Notes under the pieces: model-generated
Seen by the model: only the letters and a program-made list of their open reading frames with translations
The model's database searches: none
Told to the model about the DNA's origin: nothing
Shown here: one piece after another, positions 36,903 to 46,568 of the stretch
How positions within the stretch are numbered: position 1 is the stretch's first letter
Layout: each line of letters starts with the position of its first letter
NCBI RefSeq assembly: GCF_003367195.1
Contig: NZ_QRGO01000001.1
Location: 2,280,501 to 2,344,500 of the forward strand
Origin: Undibacter mobilis
GTDB lineage: Bacteria > Pseudomonadota > Alphaproteobacteria > Rhizobiales > Xanthobacteraceae
Direction: 5' to 3'
Length of the DNA: 64,000 bases
Program-made: the position numbers and the translations under genes

Positions 36903-36929
36903 GCGTGCCGGGCCGTTCGCCCGGCACGC
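36903..36929 (+). terminator. Perfect 11-bp hairpin after first chemoreceptor gene
   Basis: GCGTGCCGGGC (36903-36913), loop CGTTC, GCCCGGCACGC (36919-36929), followed by AATCTTAATCT. The stem is strong and the T-tract weak. Confidence 0.5.
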
Positions 36930-37052
36930 AATCTTAATCTATTTGAACAAAACGCCGCAGGTAAAAACCGTCCGACAGCGGCGGAGGTAATCATAAACTT
37001 TTCAGTTCTTCCCGCGAAAGTGGAACCACGTCCAGGCGTCTTTCATTCGGGA

Positions 37053-39098
37053 ATGAACATGCTCAATCGTTTGTCGGTCAACGCGCTGTTGAAATCGGTC
37101 GTCGGTCTCTTGGCCGGCGTCATCATGATCACCGTCGCCGTGGGCGCCTGGCAGTCCTGGCGCGAGTATCAATCGGCCAACCTTCTGTCGAAAGTTGCGG
37201 CGGTTTCGACCCACCTGTTCAAAGCGCTGCCAGAAATCCGGGTGGAGCGGGCGCAAGCCTTCCGCTATCTGGGGCTCGATAAGGCGCCGACCGACCGCTC
37301 AATGCTGACCGAGGCTCGAGCGGCCGAAATGCCTGCATTGAAAGCCGGGCTTGCCGCGCTGCGCGAGGTCGATGCGCCCGGCATCGCCCGGCAGGCAGAC
37401 GCTCTGGCCACGATGATCCAGAAATGGGAAGCCCTGCATGCCGAGACTTCGGCGGCGTTCGACAGGCCGAAGGCCGAGCGGCCGCCCGGTCTGGCCGACA
37501 CTTATTACAAGACCGGCGGCGAGCTGCTCGACCTGCTGGATGATATCTCCCGCGGGCTGACCACGCTGATCAAGCTGCGCGACCCCTATATCGATCAGTT
37601 GTTCAACATCAAGCAACTTGCCTGGGCAGCGCGCAATCAGGCCGGCGACAGCAACACGATCGTGTCGAATGCGGTGGGCGGTCTGAAGCCGGCGCCCGAC
37701 GCCTTGATGAAGTACGAGGCCTACCTGGCCGCCGGCTATGCATCGTGGTCGGGAATTAAAGGGATTGTCGAAGGCATGACGTTGCCGGCCGATTTCAATC
37801 AGGCGATGGATGCGGCGACGAAGGGCTTCTTCGCACCGGATTATGCCAAACTTCGCCGGGATCAGTTCGATGCGGCGCTGGCCGGTCAGCCTTTGAAAGT
37901 CCCGGCCAACGACTGGGTCAAGTTCTCGGTTACGAGGCTCAACCTGATCCTTGGCACCGCAAATGCGGCGCTGGGGGCCGTCGCCGAGCGGGCCGACAAG
38001 CTCAAGCAAGATGCCATCTGGAAGCTTGCAATCCAGTTCGCCATTCTTGCCATGGCCGGTGCTCTGACGGCGGGCGTTGTGGTCCTGCTGTCGCGGCGCG
38101 TGACGCAACCGCTGCGTCTGATCCAGGACGGCATGATGAAGGCCGCTGAAGGCGACTTCAACGTTATGCTGCCGCGCATGGAAGCCAGGGACGAGGTCGC
38201 GCAGATCGTCAATGCCGCCGGCACGATGATCGAGCAGGTCCGCAGCACCATCTTCCAGATCAAGAACTCGTCGCACGAAGTGACCAGCGCCTCGGCGGAG
38301 ATTTCACAAAGCACTGCGGACCTGTCGCAGCGCACCGAAGAGCAGGCCGCAAGCCTGGAGGAAACCTCCGCGTCTATGGAGGAGATCGCCAACACGGTTC
38401 GGCGCAACGCGGAGAGTGCCCAGGAAGCGACCAAATCCGCCCGGGCGACCCGTCAGGTGGCCGACCGCGGCGGCGAAGTGGCCGGCCGCGCCGTCAAGGC
38501 GATGGCGCGTATCGAGGAGTCCTCGCGCAAGATCGCCGATATCATCAGCGTGATCGACGAAATCGCCCGGCAGACCAACCTTCTGGCGCTCAACGCGGCG
38601 GTCGAGGCGGCGCGCGCCGGTGAAGCCGGTCGCGGCTTCGCCGTGGTGGCGTCCGAAGTCCGCAGCCTGGCCCAGCGCTCATCGCAGGCGGCCAAGGATA
38701 TCGCCGAACTGATTACGAACAGCACGGGGCAGGTGAAAGAGGGCGTTGGGCTCGTCAACGAAGCGGGGAGCGCGCTCAACGAAATCGTCGAGTCGATCCG
38801 CCAGGTGGCCGACGCGGTGGCCGAGATCGCCAATGCAAGTAGCGAGCAGGCAACCGGCATCGAAGAGATCAAGCGCACGCTCGATCAGATGGATGAACTG
38901 ACCCAGCGTAACTCCGCCCTCGTCGAGGAGAACGCGGCGACGGCGCAGACTCTGGAAAACCAGGCCCGCACCATGAACGAGCAAGTCTCATTCTTCCAGG
39001 TTGGGGGCATGGACGCGCCGGCTCCGGCCGCTGCTGCCCGTCTGGCGCCGGCCAGCAAGGTCGTGGCCCGAACTTCTGCCAAGGCCCGGGCCGCCTGA
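37053..39098 (+). CDS. Methyl-accepting chemotaxis protein
   Basis: 681 residues from ATG 37053 ([20 protein letters not shown]); the ATG two codons on (37059) is better spaced from GGGAA and is also possible. Membrane helix 1 at about 14-33, a periplasmic helical region (about 34-330), membrane helix 2 (about 333-355), HAMP, then the signalling domain with the same [22 protein letters not shown] tip. It carries a different sensing domain from its neighbour, so the two probably respond to different signals. The hairpin at 36903-36929 suggests a separate transcript. Confidence 0.94.
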   Translation: MNMLNRLSVNALLKSVVGLLAGVIMITVAVGAWQSWREYQSANLLSKVAAVSTHLFKALPEIRVERAQAFRYLGLDKAPTDRSMLTEARAAEMPALKAGLAALREVDAPGIARQADALATMIQKWEALHAETSAAFDRPKAERPPGLADTYYKTGGELLDLLDDISRGLTTLIKLRDPYIDQLFNIKQLAWAARNQAGDSNTIVSNAVGGLKPAPDALMKYEAYLAAGYASWSGIKGIVEGMTLPADFNQAMDAATKGFFAPDYAKLRRDQFDAALAGQPLKVPANDWVKFSVTRLNLILGTANAALGAVAERADKLKQDAIWKLAIQFAILAMAGALTAGVVVLLSRRVTQPLRLIQDGMMKAAEGDFNVMLPRMEARDEVAQIVNAAGTMIEQVRSTIFQIKNSSHEVTSASAEISQSTADLSQRTEEQAASLEETSASMEEIANTVRRNAESAQEATKSARATRQVADRGGEVAGRAVKAMARIEESSRKIADIISVIDEIARQTNLLALNAAVEAARAGEAGRGFAVVASEVRSLAQRSSQAAKDIAELITNSTGQVKEGVGLVNEAGSALNEIVESIRQVADAVAEIANASSEQATGIEEIKRTLDQMDELTQRNSALVEENAATAQTLENQARTMNEQVSFFQVGGMDAPAPAAAARLAPASKVVARTSAKARAA

Positions 39099-39116
39099 CC
39101 CATCGAGCCAATTAAT

Positions 39117-39150
39117 GAAGCGGGGCCGGCCTTGTGCCGGCCCTTCGTTT
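39117..39150 (+). terminator. Intrinsic terminator after second chemoreceptor gene
   Basis: GGGCCGGC (39123-39130), loop CTTGT, GCCGGCCC (39136-39143), then TTCGTTTT. Confidence 0.65.
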
Positions 39151-39221
39151 TCCAGGGGGCTTAGCCCTGCGGCAACGCTCTTGCCGGCCTGCAGGACCGG
39201 TATTACCCTGCGTTTTGGCGC

Positions 39222-39250
39222 TTGACCGGGCAAAATGACGCCCCTATAAG
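39222..39250 (+). promoter_or_regulatory. ilv operon promoter
   Basis: TTGACC (39222-39227), 17-bp spacer, TATAAG (39245-39250), a near-consensus sigma70 promoter. It would start transcription around 39257, about 25 nt before the leader peptide start. Confidence 0.75.
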
Positions 39251-39281
39251 GCGCGCAACGAAAGTTCGGACGACATAGACA

Positions 39282-39332
39282 ATGCGCAATATTATTATTC
39301 TCGTAGTCGAGGTTCGGACACTGGCCGGGTAG
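39282..39332 (+). CDS. ilv leader peptide (attenuator)
   Basis: 16 codons: MRNIIILVVEVRTLAG. They include three Ile in a row, then Leu-Val-Val and another Val, just downstream of a strong promoter and upstream of a terminator and the acetolactate synthase gene. This is the classic design in which ribosome stalling at Ile/Leu/Val codons controls read-through. The last codons lie inside the first stem of the attenuator, and the TAG is in the loop region. Shine-Dalgarno match is weak. Confidence 0.82.
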   Translation: MRNIIILVVEVRTLAG

Positions 39333-39386
39333 CCCACTGCTACCCTCGGTGAGTGTCCGGACGTGGCCCCTTCGCGGGCCTTTTTT
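39313..39386 (+). promoter_or_regulatory. ilv transcription attenuator
   Basis: Stem A: TTCGGACACT (39313-39322) pairs with AGTGTCCGGA (39352-39361), enclosing GGGTAG/CTACCC (39327-39332, 39340-39345). Terminator: GGCCC (39365-39369) / GGGCC (39376-39380) with six T (39381-39386). Stem A includes the end of the leader peptide codons, so ribosome position would decide whether it forms. Seen directly; the switching order is inference. Confidence 0.75.
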
Positions 39387-39440
39387 ATTGGCTGCAGCAG
39401 ACGACGAGAACGACAGGACGAGCGGAAAAGGAAGCCGACC

Positions 39441-41234
39441 ATGACCAAGCACACGGCGACGAAGGACACCACGGAGCCCCGGCAGATGACTGGCGCGGAG
39501 ATGGTGATTCAGGCGATGGCTGATCAGGGCGTGAAGCACCTGTTCGGTTATCCGGGTGGCGCGGTGCTTCCGATTTACGATGCGCTGTTTGCGCAGAAGG
39601 ACGTTCGCCACATCCTCGTCCGCCACGAGCAAGGCGCGGTTCACGCCGCCGAGGGCTATGCGCGCTCGACGGGCAAAGTCGGTTGCGTGCTGGTCACGTC
39701 CGGCCCCGGTGCCACCAATGCCGTCACCGGCCTTACCGATGCGCTGTGCGACTCGATCCCGCTGGTCTGCATCACCGGGCAGGTGCCGACGCATCTGATC
39801 GGCAACGACGCTTTCCAGGAGTGCGACACGGTCGGCATCACGCGGCCCTGCACCAAGCACAATTACCTCGTGAAGCGCATCGAGGATCTGCCGCGCGTTC
39901 TGCACGAGGCCTTCCATATCGCCGCCAGCGGCCGTCCGGGCCCCGTTGTGGTCGATATCCCGAAGGACATTCAGTTCGCCACCGGCATGTATTCGCAGCC
40001 GAAGGAGTTTCCGCACACCGGCTATCATCCAAAGGTGAAGGCCGATCCGGCTCCGATCCGGGCAGCGATCGAACTGATGGCCAAAGCCAAGAAGCCGATC
40101 TTCTACACCGGCGGCGGTGTTATTAATTCCGGCAAGCATGCCAGCAAGCTGCTGCGCGAACTGGTGCAGGCGACCGGCTTCCCGATCACCTCGACCCTGA
40201 TGGGGCTCGGCGCCTATCCGGCGGCCGATCCGCAATGGCTTGGCATGCTCGGCATGCACGGCACGCTGGAAGCCAACATGGCGATGCATGATTGCGACGT
40301 CATGATCTGCGTCGGCGCCCGTTTCGACGACCGCATCACCGGTCGCATCGATGCCTTCTCGCCCGGTTCCAAGAAGATTCACATCGATATCGATCCGTCG
40401 TCGATCAACAAGAATGTCCACGTCGACATCCCGATCGTCGGCGATTGCGCCCACGCGCTCGAGGACATGCTGCATCTGTGGAAGTCCGAGAAGAAGCAGG
40501 CCGACAAGAAGGCCGTGGGCGACTGGTGGAAACAGATCGACAAGTGGCGTGCCCGCAAGTCGCTGTCGTACCGGCCGTCGAACGAGGTGATCAAGCCGCA
40601 ATACGCCATTCAGCGGCTGTTCGAGCTGACCAAGGACCGCGACACCTACATCACGACCGAAGTTGGACAGCATCAGATGTGGGCGGCGCAGTTCTATCAC
40701 TTCAACGAGCCGAACCGCTGGATGACGTCGGGCGGCCTCGGCACCATGGGTTACGGCCTGCCGGCTTCGGTCGGCGTGCAATTGGCGCATCCCAAATCGC
40801 TGGTCATCGACATCGCCGGCGAGGCGAGCGTGCAGATGACGATGCAGGAATTGTCGACGGCGGTGCAGTATCGCCTGCCGATCAAGATCTTCATCCTCAA
40901 CAACAGCTACATGGGCATGGTGCGGCAGTGGCAGGAACTGCTGCACGGCAGCCGCTATTCGGAGAGCTACTCCGAGGCGCTGCCTGATTTCGTCAAACTC
41001 GCCGAGGCGATGCATGCCGTCGGCATCCGCTGCGAGAAACCAGGTGATCTCGATCACGCCATCAAGGAGATGATCGATATCGACCGTCCGGTCTTGTTCG
41101 ACTGCGTGGTCGACAAGGCGGAGAACTGCTTCCCGATGATCCCGTCGGGCAAGGCGCACAACGAAATGATCCTTGGTGACTCAGGCGTGTCTCTCGACGA
41201 CGCTATCACCGAGGAAGGCAAGATGCTGGTGTAG
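39441..41234 (+). CDS. ilvB: Acetolactate synthase large (catalytic) subunit
   Basis: 597 residues from ATG 39441 (MTKHTATKDTTEPRQMTGAE), with AAGGAAG upstream. TPP-dependent enzyme of Val/Leu/Ile synthesis. The catalytic Glu is in LVRHEQGAVHAAEGYA, FAD/TPP domains follow in order, and the cofactor motif ends in FILNNSYMGMVRQWQ. The first residue of the GDG-type metal motif region reads AGEASVQM, Glu in place of the usual Asp. First structural gene behind the attenuator, followed by ilvN. Confidence 0.96.
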   Translation: MTKHTATKDTTEPRQMTGAEMVIQAMADQGVKHLFGYPGGAVLPIYDALFAQKDVRHILVRHEQGAVHAAEGYARSTGKVGCVLVTSGPGATNAVTGLTDALCDSIPLVCITGQVPTHLIGNDAFQECDTVGITRPCTKHNYLVKRIEDLPRVLHEAFHIAASGRPGPVVVDIPKDIQFATGMYSQPKEFPHTGYHPKVKADPAPIRAAIELMAKAKKPIFYTGGGVINSGKHASKLLRELVQATGFPITSTLMGLGAYPAADPQWLGMLGMHGTLEANMAMHDCDVMICVGARFDDRITGRIDAFSPGSKKIHIDIDPSSINKNVHVDIPIVGDCAHALEDMLHLWKSEKKQADKKAVGDWWKQIDKWRARKSLSYRPSNEVIKPQYAIQRLFELTKDRDTYITTEVGQHQMWAAQFYHFNEPNRWMTSGGLGTMGYGLPASVGVQLAHPKSLVIDIAGEASVQMTMQELSTAVQYRLPIKIFILNNSYMGMVRQWQELLHGSRYSESYSEALPDFVKLAEAMHAVGIRCEKPGDLDHAIKEMIDIDRPVLFDCVVDKAENCFPMIPSGKAHNEMILGDSGVSLDDAITEEGKMLV

Positions 41235-41236
41235 TG

Positions 41237-41339
41237 GTCATTCCGGGGCGCTGAGAAGCAGCGAACCCGGATTCCAGAAACGCATACGGAGATTGCCTCT
41301 GGATTCCGGGTTCTGGCCTTCGGCCGGCCCCGGAATGAC
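41237..41339. repeat. Large nested inverted repeat (REP-like interspersed element) between ilvB and ilvN
   Basis: Outer arms are exact: GTCATTCCGGGGC (41237-41249) and GCCCCGGAATGAC (41327-41339). Inner arms GAACCCGGATTCCAGA (41263-41278) and TCTGGATTCCGGGTTC (41298-41313) differ by one base. I recall the same CATTCCGGGGC...GCCCCGGAATGACG design as an interspersed palindromic repeat of Bradyrhizobiaceae. It almost fills the ilvB-ilvN gap and would form a long hairpin in the mRNA. Confidence 0.8.
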
Positions 41340-41361
41340 GAGGGAAAAAAGGATCAAACCT

Positions 41362-41916
41362 GTGAACGCTAACGTCCCGTCGAGCACGTCGCATTATCCG
41401 ACCGCTACCAATGTGCAGAAGCCGGAAACTCACACTTTGTCGGTGCTGGTCGATAACGAGCCGGGCGTGCTCGCCCGTGTGATCGGCCTGTTCTCCGGCC
41501 GCGGCTACAATATCGAGTCGCTCACGGTGTCGGAGACCGAGCACCAGAAGCACCAGTCGCTTATTACCGTCGTCACCACCGGCACGCCGATGGTGATCGA
41601 GCAGATCAAGAACCAGCTCGACCGTCTGGTCCCGGTTCACCGTGTCGTCGACATGACGCTGACGGGCAAAGCGATCGAGCGCGAACTCGCCATGGTCAAG
41701 GTGTGCGGCAAGGGCGAGAACCGGGTTGAGGCGTTGCGCCTCGCCGATGCCTTCCGCGCCCGCGTCATCGACGCCACCACCGAAAGCTTCGTTTTCGAAA
41801 TCACCGGCAAGAGCGACAAGATCGAGCAGTTCGTGGCGCTGATGCGGCCGCTGGGTCTGGTCGAAGTGTCGCGCACGGGAATCGCGGCGATCGCGCGCGG
41901 ACCGGACCCGATGTAA
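41362..41916 (+). CDS. ilvN: Acetolactate synthase small (regulatory) subunit
   Basis: 184 residues from GTG 41362 (start MNANVPSSTSHYPT); ATG 41335, inside the repeat, is an alternative. The N-terminal ACT domain (LSVLVDNEPGVLARVIGLFS, then GRGYNIESLTVSETE) binds valine for feedback control, and the C-terminal domain contains RALRLADAFRARVIDAT-like sequence. It activates the large subunit. LysE starts at the base after its stop. Confidence 0.93.
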   Translation: MNANVPSSTSHYPTATNVQKPETHTLSVLVDNEPGVLARVIGLFSGRGYNIESLTVSETEHQKHQSLITVVTTGTPMVIEQIKNQLDRLVPVHRVVDMTLTGKAIERELAMVKVCGKGENRVEALRLADAFRARVIDATTESFVFEITGKSDKIEQFVALMRPLGLVEVSRTGIAAIARGPDPM

Positions 41917-42510
41917 ATGCCATACGACATCTTTGCGGCGCTGGTGGTGTTCGTGTTCGCAACCGCGTTCACGCCGGGGCCGAACAACATTATGGTGACG
42001 GTCTCCGGCGTCAATTTCGGCTTCGTGCGCACCATTCCGCACATGGTTGGGATCACCGCCGGATTCGTCGTCCTGCTGCTGGCGGCATCGGCGGGCCTCG
42101 GCCTGATTTTCAGCACGATGCCCCAGCTGCAGACGGCGCTGAAGATCGCCGGTGCGCTCTACATGCTGTGGCTGGCCTGGAAGGTCGCCAATGCGCGTCC
42201 CCAAAGCGGCGATGTCGATCTCGCTCGCCCGATGACCTTCTGGCAGGCGGTCGCCTTCCAGTGGGTCAATCCGAAGGCGCTGGTGATGAGCCTGACCATG
42301 GTTGCGCTGTTCGTGCGGCCGGAAAACCGGGTTCTCGACGCCGCCATTCTCATTGCGGTCAATGTCGTGTTCACGGCGGCCACGGTGATCACCTGGACGG
42401 GCTTTGGCGTGGCACTGCGGGGCCTCCTCAGCAATCCGCGCCACGCCAGAATCTTCAATATCGTCATGGCGCTACTGCTCGTGGCGAGCATCGTACCGAT
42501 GGTTCTTTAG
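41917..42510 (+). CDS. LysE-family amino acid exporter
   Basis: 197 residues with about six membrane helices and the LysE/RhtB motif FTPGPNNIMVTVSGVNFGFV near residue 19. Exports an amino acid or derivative across the inner membrane. The ATG directly follows the ilvN TAA with no spacer. Being inside the ilv operon, it may relieve excess of branched-chain amino acids, but this is inference. Confidence 0.88.
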   Translation: MPYDIFAALVVFVFATAFTPGPNNIMVTVSGVNFGFVRTIPHMVGITAGFVVLLLAASAGLGLIFSTMPQLQTALKIAGALYMLWLAWKVANARPQSGDVDLARPMTFWQAVAFQWVNPKALVMSLTMVALFVRPENRVLDAAILIAVNVVFTAATVITWTGFGVALRGLLSNPRHARIFNIVMALLLVASIVPMVL

Positions 42511-42529
42511 GGCTCTATGGGGCTTGTAG

Positions 42530-43624
<1,095 letters not shown>

Positions 43625-43648
43625 TACTCAACTTGCTGCGACTGCGAA

Positions 43649-43680
43649 GGGCCCGCTCCGTGCGGGCCCTTTTGCTTTTG
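43649..43680 (+). terminator. Intrinsic terminator of ilvC
   Basis: GGGCCCGC (43649-43656), loop TCCGT, GCGGGCCC (43662-43669), then TTTTGCTTTT. Confidence 0.8.
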
Positions 43681-43776
43681 AGAGCAGGGCATTTCGTCGC
43701 CGGACTTGCTGTTTGCATTAGCCGCGCGAGCCGCTAGTTTGCGCGCCGAGCAATGCATATGAGAGGCGGGGCCGGA

Positions 43777-44604
43777 ATGGCGACGACGAGCGGAACGGCA
43801 GCAGGCGAGGCGGCGGTCGCGCTGACAGACGTCGATGTCGCGTTCCGTCTCGCCGACGGCGGCACCTTCCGCGCGGTCCACAATGCCACACTCAAGCTCG
43901 CCGACGGTGAATTCGTCTCGATCGTCGGTCCAACCGGCTGCGGCAAGTCCACGCTCCTCAACATTGCTGCCGGCCTTCTGACCCCGGCCGCGGGCTCAGC
44001 CGACATTTTCGGCCGATCGCTCAACGGCCTTAACCGGCAGGCCGGGTACCTGTTTCAGGCCGACGCGCTATTCCCGTGGAAGACGGCTCTGGAAAACGTC
44101 GCCATCGGCCTGGAGGTCGCCGGCGTGTCGCAGGCCGAGGCGCGCGCCCGCGCCAAGGAATGGCTCGGCAAGGTCGGTCTCGGCGCCTTCGGCGACCGCT
44201 ATCCGCATATGCTGTCCGGTGGGCAGAGGAAGCGCGTGGGCCTGGCCCAGGTGCTCATCCGCGATCCGAAAATCCTGCTGATGGACGAGCCGTTCGGCCC
44301 GCTGGACGCGCAGACCCGGCAGATCATGGGCAACCTGCTGCTTGATCTGTGGAGCGCCGACCGCAAGGCCGTGCTGTTCGTCACCCACGATCTGGAAGAG
44401 GCGATCGCGCTGTCCGACCGCGTCGTCATCATGTCGGCGGGGCCGTCGTCACGCGTCATCGGCGACTGGCGCGTGAACCTGCCGCGGCCGCGCGATATCG
44501 CCGAGGTCAAGCTCGAACCGGCGTTTCACGACCTGCACCGCGACATCTGGCAGATGCTCAAGGACGAAGTCATCAAGGGCTATACCCAGGCGGAGGGCAA
44601 GTGA
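43777..44604 (+). CDS. ABC transporter ATP-binding protein, NitT/TauT type
   Basis: 275 residues from ATG 43777 (MATTSGTAAGEAAVALTDVD) with GAGGCGGGG upstream; ATG 43753 would add eight. Walker A GPTGCGKST, Q-loop LFQADALFPWKTALENV, signature LSGGQRKRV, Walker B ILLMDEPFGPLD, H-loop VTHDLEEA. Powers uptake of an organic anion, sulfonate or vitamin-precursor-like solute. The stop overlaps the permease ATG. First gene of a three-gene importer. Confidence 0.9.
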   Translation: MATTSGTAAGEAAVALTDVDVAFRLADGGTFRAVHNATLKLADGEFVSIVGPTGCGKSTLLNIAAGLLTPAAGSADIFGRSLNGLNRQAGYLFQADALFPWKTALENVAIGLEVAGVSQAEARARAKEWLGKVGLGAFGDRYPHMLSGGQRKRVGLAQVLIRDPKILLMDEPFGPLDAQTRQIMGNLLLDLWSADRKAVLFVTHDLEEAIALSDRVVIMSAGPSSRVIGDWRVNLPRPRDIAEVKLEPAFHDLHRDIWQMLKDEVIKGYTQAEGK

Positions 44605-45392
44605 TGTCGCGCGTAACGCTGCTTGCCCTGCAAGTTCTCGTCGCCGTCGTGTTCGTCGCCCTCTGGTACGCGCTGACGACCTGGCCGGTGTTCGGCATCG
44701 TCCTGCTGCCGCCGTTCTTCTTTTCCAATCCCGTCGATGTTGTGCAGCAGATCGTCAAGTGGTTCGCCACCGGCGTGATCTGGAAACATCTGTGGGTGAC
44801 GCTGCTCGAATCGTCGCTCGCTTTCGTCATCGGCTCGATCGGCGGCGTGCTGGTCGGCTTCTGGTTCGCGCGACAGCCGCGCACCGCGGCGGTGTTCGAT
44901 CCTTACGTCAAGATGGCGAATGCGCTGCCGCGCGTCGTGCTGGCGCCGATCTTCACCTTGTGGCTTGGCCTCGGCATCTGGTCGAAGGTCGCGCTCGGCG
45001 TGACGCTGGTGTTCTTCATTGTGTTTTTCAACGTCTATCAGGGCATCAAGGAAGTCTCGCCCACCGTGCTCGCCAATGCGCGCATGCTCGGCATGAACGA
45101 ACGGCAACTGATGCGCCATGTTTACTGGCCGTCGGCGCTGTCGTGGATGTTCTCGTCGCTGCACACCTCGGTCGGCTTTGCCGTGGTCGGCGCCGTCGTA
45201 GGCGAATATCTCGGCGCCGCGGCCGGTCTCGGCTACCTGATCCAGCAGGCCGAGGGCGTGTTCGATGTCGCCGGGGTGTTTGCCGGCATGTTCGTGCTCG
45301 CCGCCTTCGTTATCGTGATCGACACCCTCGTGACCGTGGTCGAAAAACGCCTCCTGGTCTGGCGGCCCAACGTGGGCGATGCGAAACCGTAA
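44604..45392 (+). CDS. ABC transporter permease, NitT/TauT type
   Basis: 262 residues from ATG 44604; the frame is open further upstream inside the ATPase gene. About six membrane helices, with the binding-protein-dependent EAA loop near NARMLGMNERQLMRHVYWPS. It forms the inner-membrane channel for the importer. ATGA overlap with the ATPase, and 84 bp before the binding-protein gene. Confidence 0.9.
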   Translation: MSRVTLLALQVLVAVVFVALWYALTTWPVFGIVLLPPFFFSNPVDVVQQIVKWFATGVIWKHLWVTLLESSLAFVIGSIGGVLVGFWFARQPRTAAVFDPYVKMANALPRVVLAPIFTLWLGLGIWSKVALGVTLVFFIVFFNVYQGIKEVSPTVLANARMLGMNERQLMRHVYWPSALSWMFSSLHTSVGFAVVGAVVGEYLGAAAGLGYLIQQAEGVFDVAGVFAGMFVLAAFVIVIDTLVTVVEKRLLVWRPNVGDAKP

Positions 45393-45476
45393 AGGCGGCG
45401 CGGCCTTTTCGGCCTAGGCAATCGAGGATTGCTGGCCTAAATTCTGCGCCAACCAATCACAAAACGGAGGAAATGA

Positions 45477-46499
45477 ATGTCCAAGCTGTTCCGTCGCGCC
45501 GCCACCGCGGCCGCCGTGCTTGTCGTCTCGGCTGGTCTGATGGTCGGTTCCGCGCTCGCCCAGACCAAAATCACCCTCGCCGTCGGCGGCGCCTCCTGCC
45601 TGTGCTATCTGCCGACCATGCTGGCCAAGCAGCTCGGTGAATTCGAGAAGGCCGGCCTCAATGTCGAGGTGGTCGATTTCAAGGGCGGCTCGCAGTCGCT
45701 GCAGGCGGTCATGGGCGGCTCGGCCGACGTGGTTTCCGGTTATTTCGACCACACCGTCAATCTCGCCGCCAAGGGCCAGAACCTGCAATCCTTCGTCGTC
45801 TATGACCGCTATCCGGGCTTCGCGCTGGTGGTGTCGCCCAAGCACACGGCAACCATCAAGTCGATCAAGGATCTCGCCGGCAAGAAGGTCGGCGTCTCGG
45901 CGCCCGGCTCGTCCACCGACTTCTTCCTCAAATACATGCTGAGCAAGAACGGCGTCGATCCGAACTCGATCGGCGTCATCGGCGTCGGCCTCGGCGCGAC
46001 CGCGATTGCGTCGATGGAACAGGGTGAGATCGAGGCTGCGATCATGCTCGACCCGGCGATCACGGTGCTGGCTGGCCGGCACAAGGATCTCAAGATCCTG
46101 AGCGATACGCGCACCGCGCACGATACGCTGCAAGTGTTTGGCGGCGAGTATCCGGGCGGCGCGCTCTATACCAAGGCTGATTGGATCAAGTCGCACGAAA
46201 AGGAAGTGCAGGCGATGACTAATGCCATCATCGCCACCTTGAAGTGGATCCATTCTCACTCGCCGGAAGAAATTGCCGAGAAGATGCCGGCCGAGTTGGT
46301 CGGAAAGGACAAGCCGGGTTACATCGCTGCACTGAAGAACACGCTGCCGATGTATTCGGAGACCGGCATGATGGACCCCAAGGGCGCCGCCGCGGTGCTC
46401 GCGGTGTTCTCGCAGTCCTCGCCCGATGTCGCCAAGGCGAATGTCGACCTGTCGAAGACCTACACCAACAAGTACGTCGAAGCGGCCCACAAGAAGTAG
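45477..46499 (+). CDS. ABC transporter substrate-binding protein, SsuA/THI5-like
   Basis: 340 residues. Signal peptide about 1-28 (cut after ALA-Q). The NMT1/THI5-type fold is indicated by LAVGGASCLCYLPTMLAKQL, SADVVSGYFDHTVNLAAKG, VGVSAPGSSTDFFLKYML and the GxG loop GVGLGATAIASMEQGEI. Binds the solute in the periplasm. The CLC pair at the pocket edge is uncommon. ATG 45477 with GGAGG just upstream. The substrate cannot be assigned. Confidence 0.88.
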   Translation: MSKLFRRAATAAAVLVVSAGLMVGSALAQTKITLAVGGASCLCYLPTMLAKQLGEFEKAGLNVEVVDFKGGSQSLQAVMGGSADVVSGYFDHTVNLAAKGQNLQSFVVYDRYPGFALVVSPKHTATIKSIKDLAGKKVGVSAPGSSTDFFLKYMLSKNGVDPNSIGVIGVGLGATAIASMEQGEIEAAIMLDPAITVLAGRHKDLKILSDTRTAHDTLQVFGGEYPGGALYTKADWIKSHEKEVQAMTNAIIATLKWIHSHSPEEIAEKMPAELVGKDKPGYIAALKNTLPMYSETGMMDPKGAAAVLAVFSQSSPDVAKANVDLSKTYTNKYVEAAHKK

Positions 46500-46525
46500 G
46501 GCGCGTTACGACCCACTGATATGCG

Positions 46526-46557
46526 AAACGGCGGGGAACTTCCCCGCCGTTTCTGTT
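46526..46557 (+). terminator. Perfect hairpin terminator after the ABC importer genes
   Basis: AAACGGCGGGGAA (46526-46538) and TTCCCCGCCGTTT (46540-46552) form an almost loopless stem followed by CTGTT. It separates the importer from pdxY. Confidence 0.65.
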
Positions 46558-46568
46558 ATTGTGGGGAC

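Noticed and set aside
38988..41159. 723-codon minus-strand open frame
   Set aside because: Antisense to ilvB and its leader; no domain is seen and the sense gene is certain.
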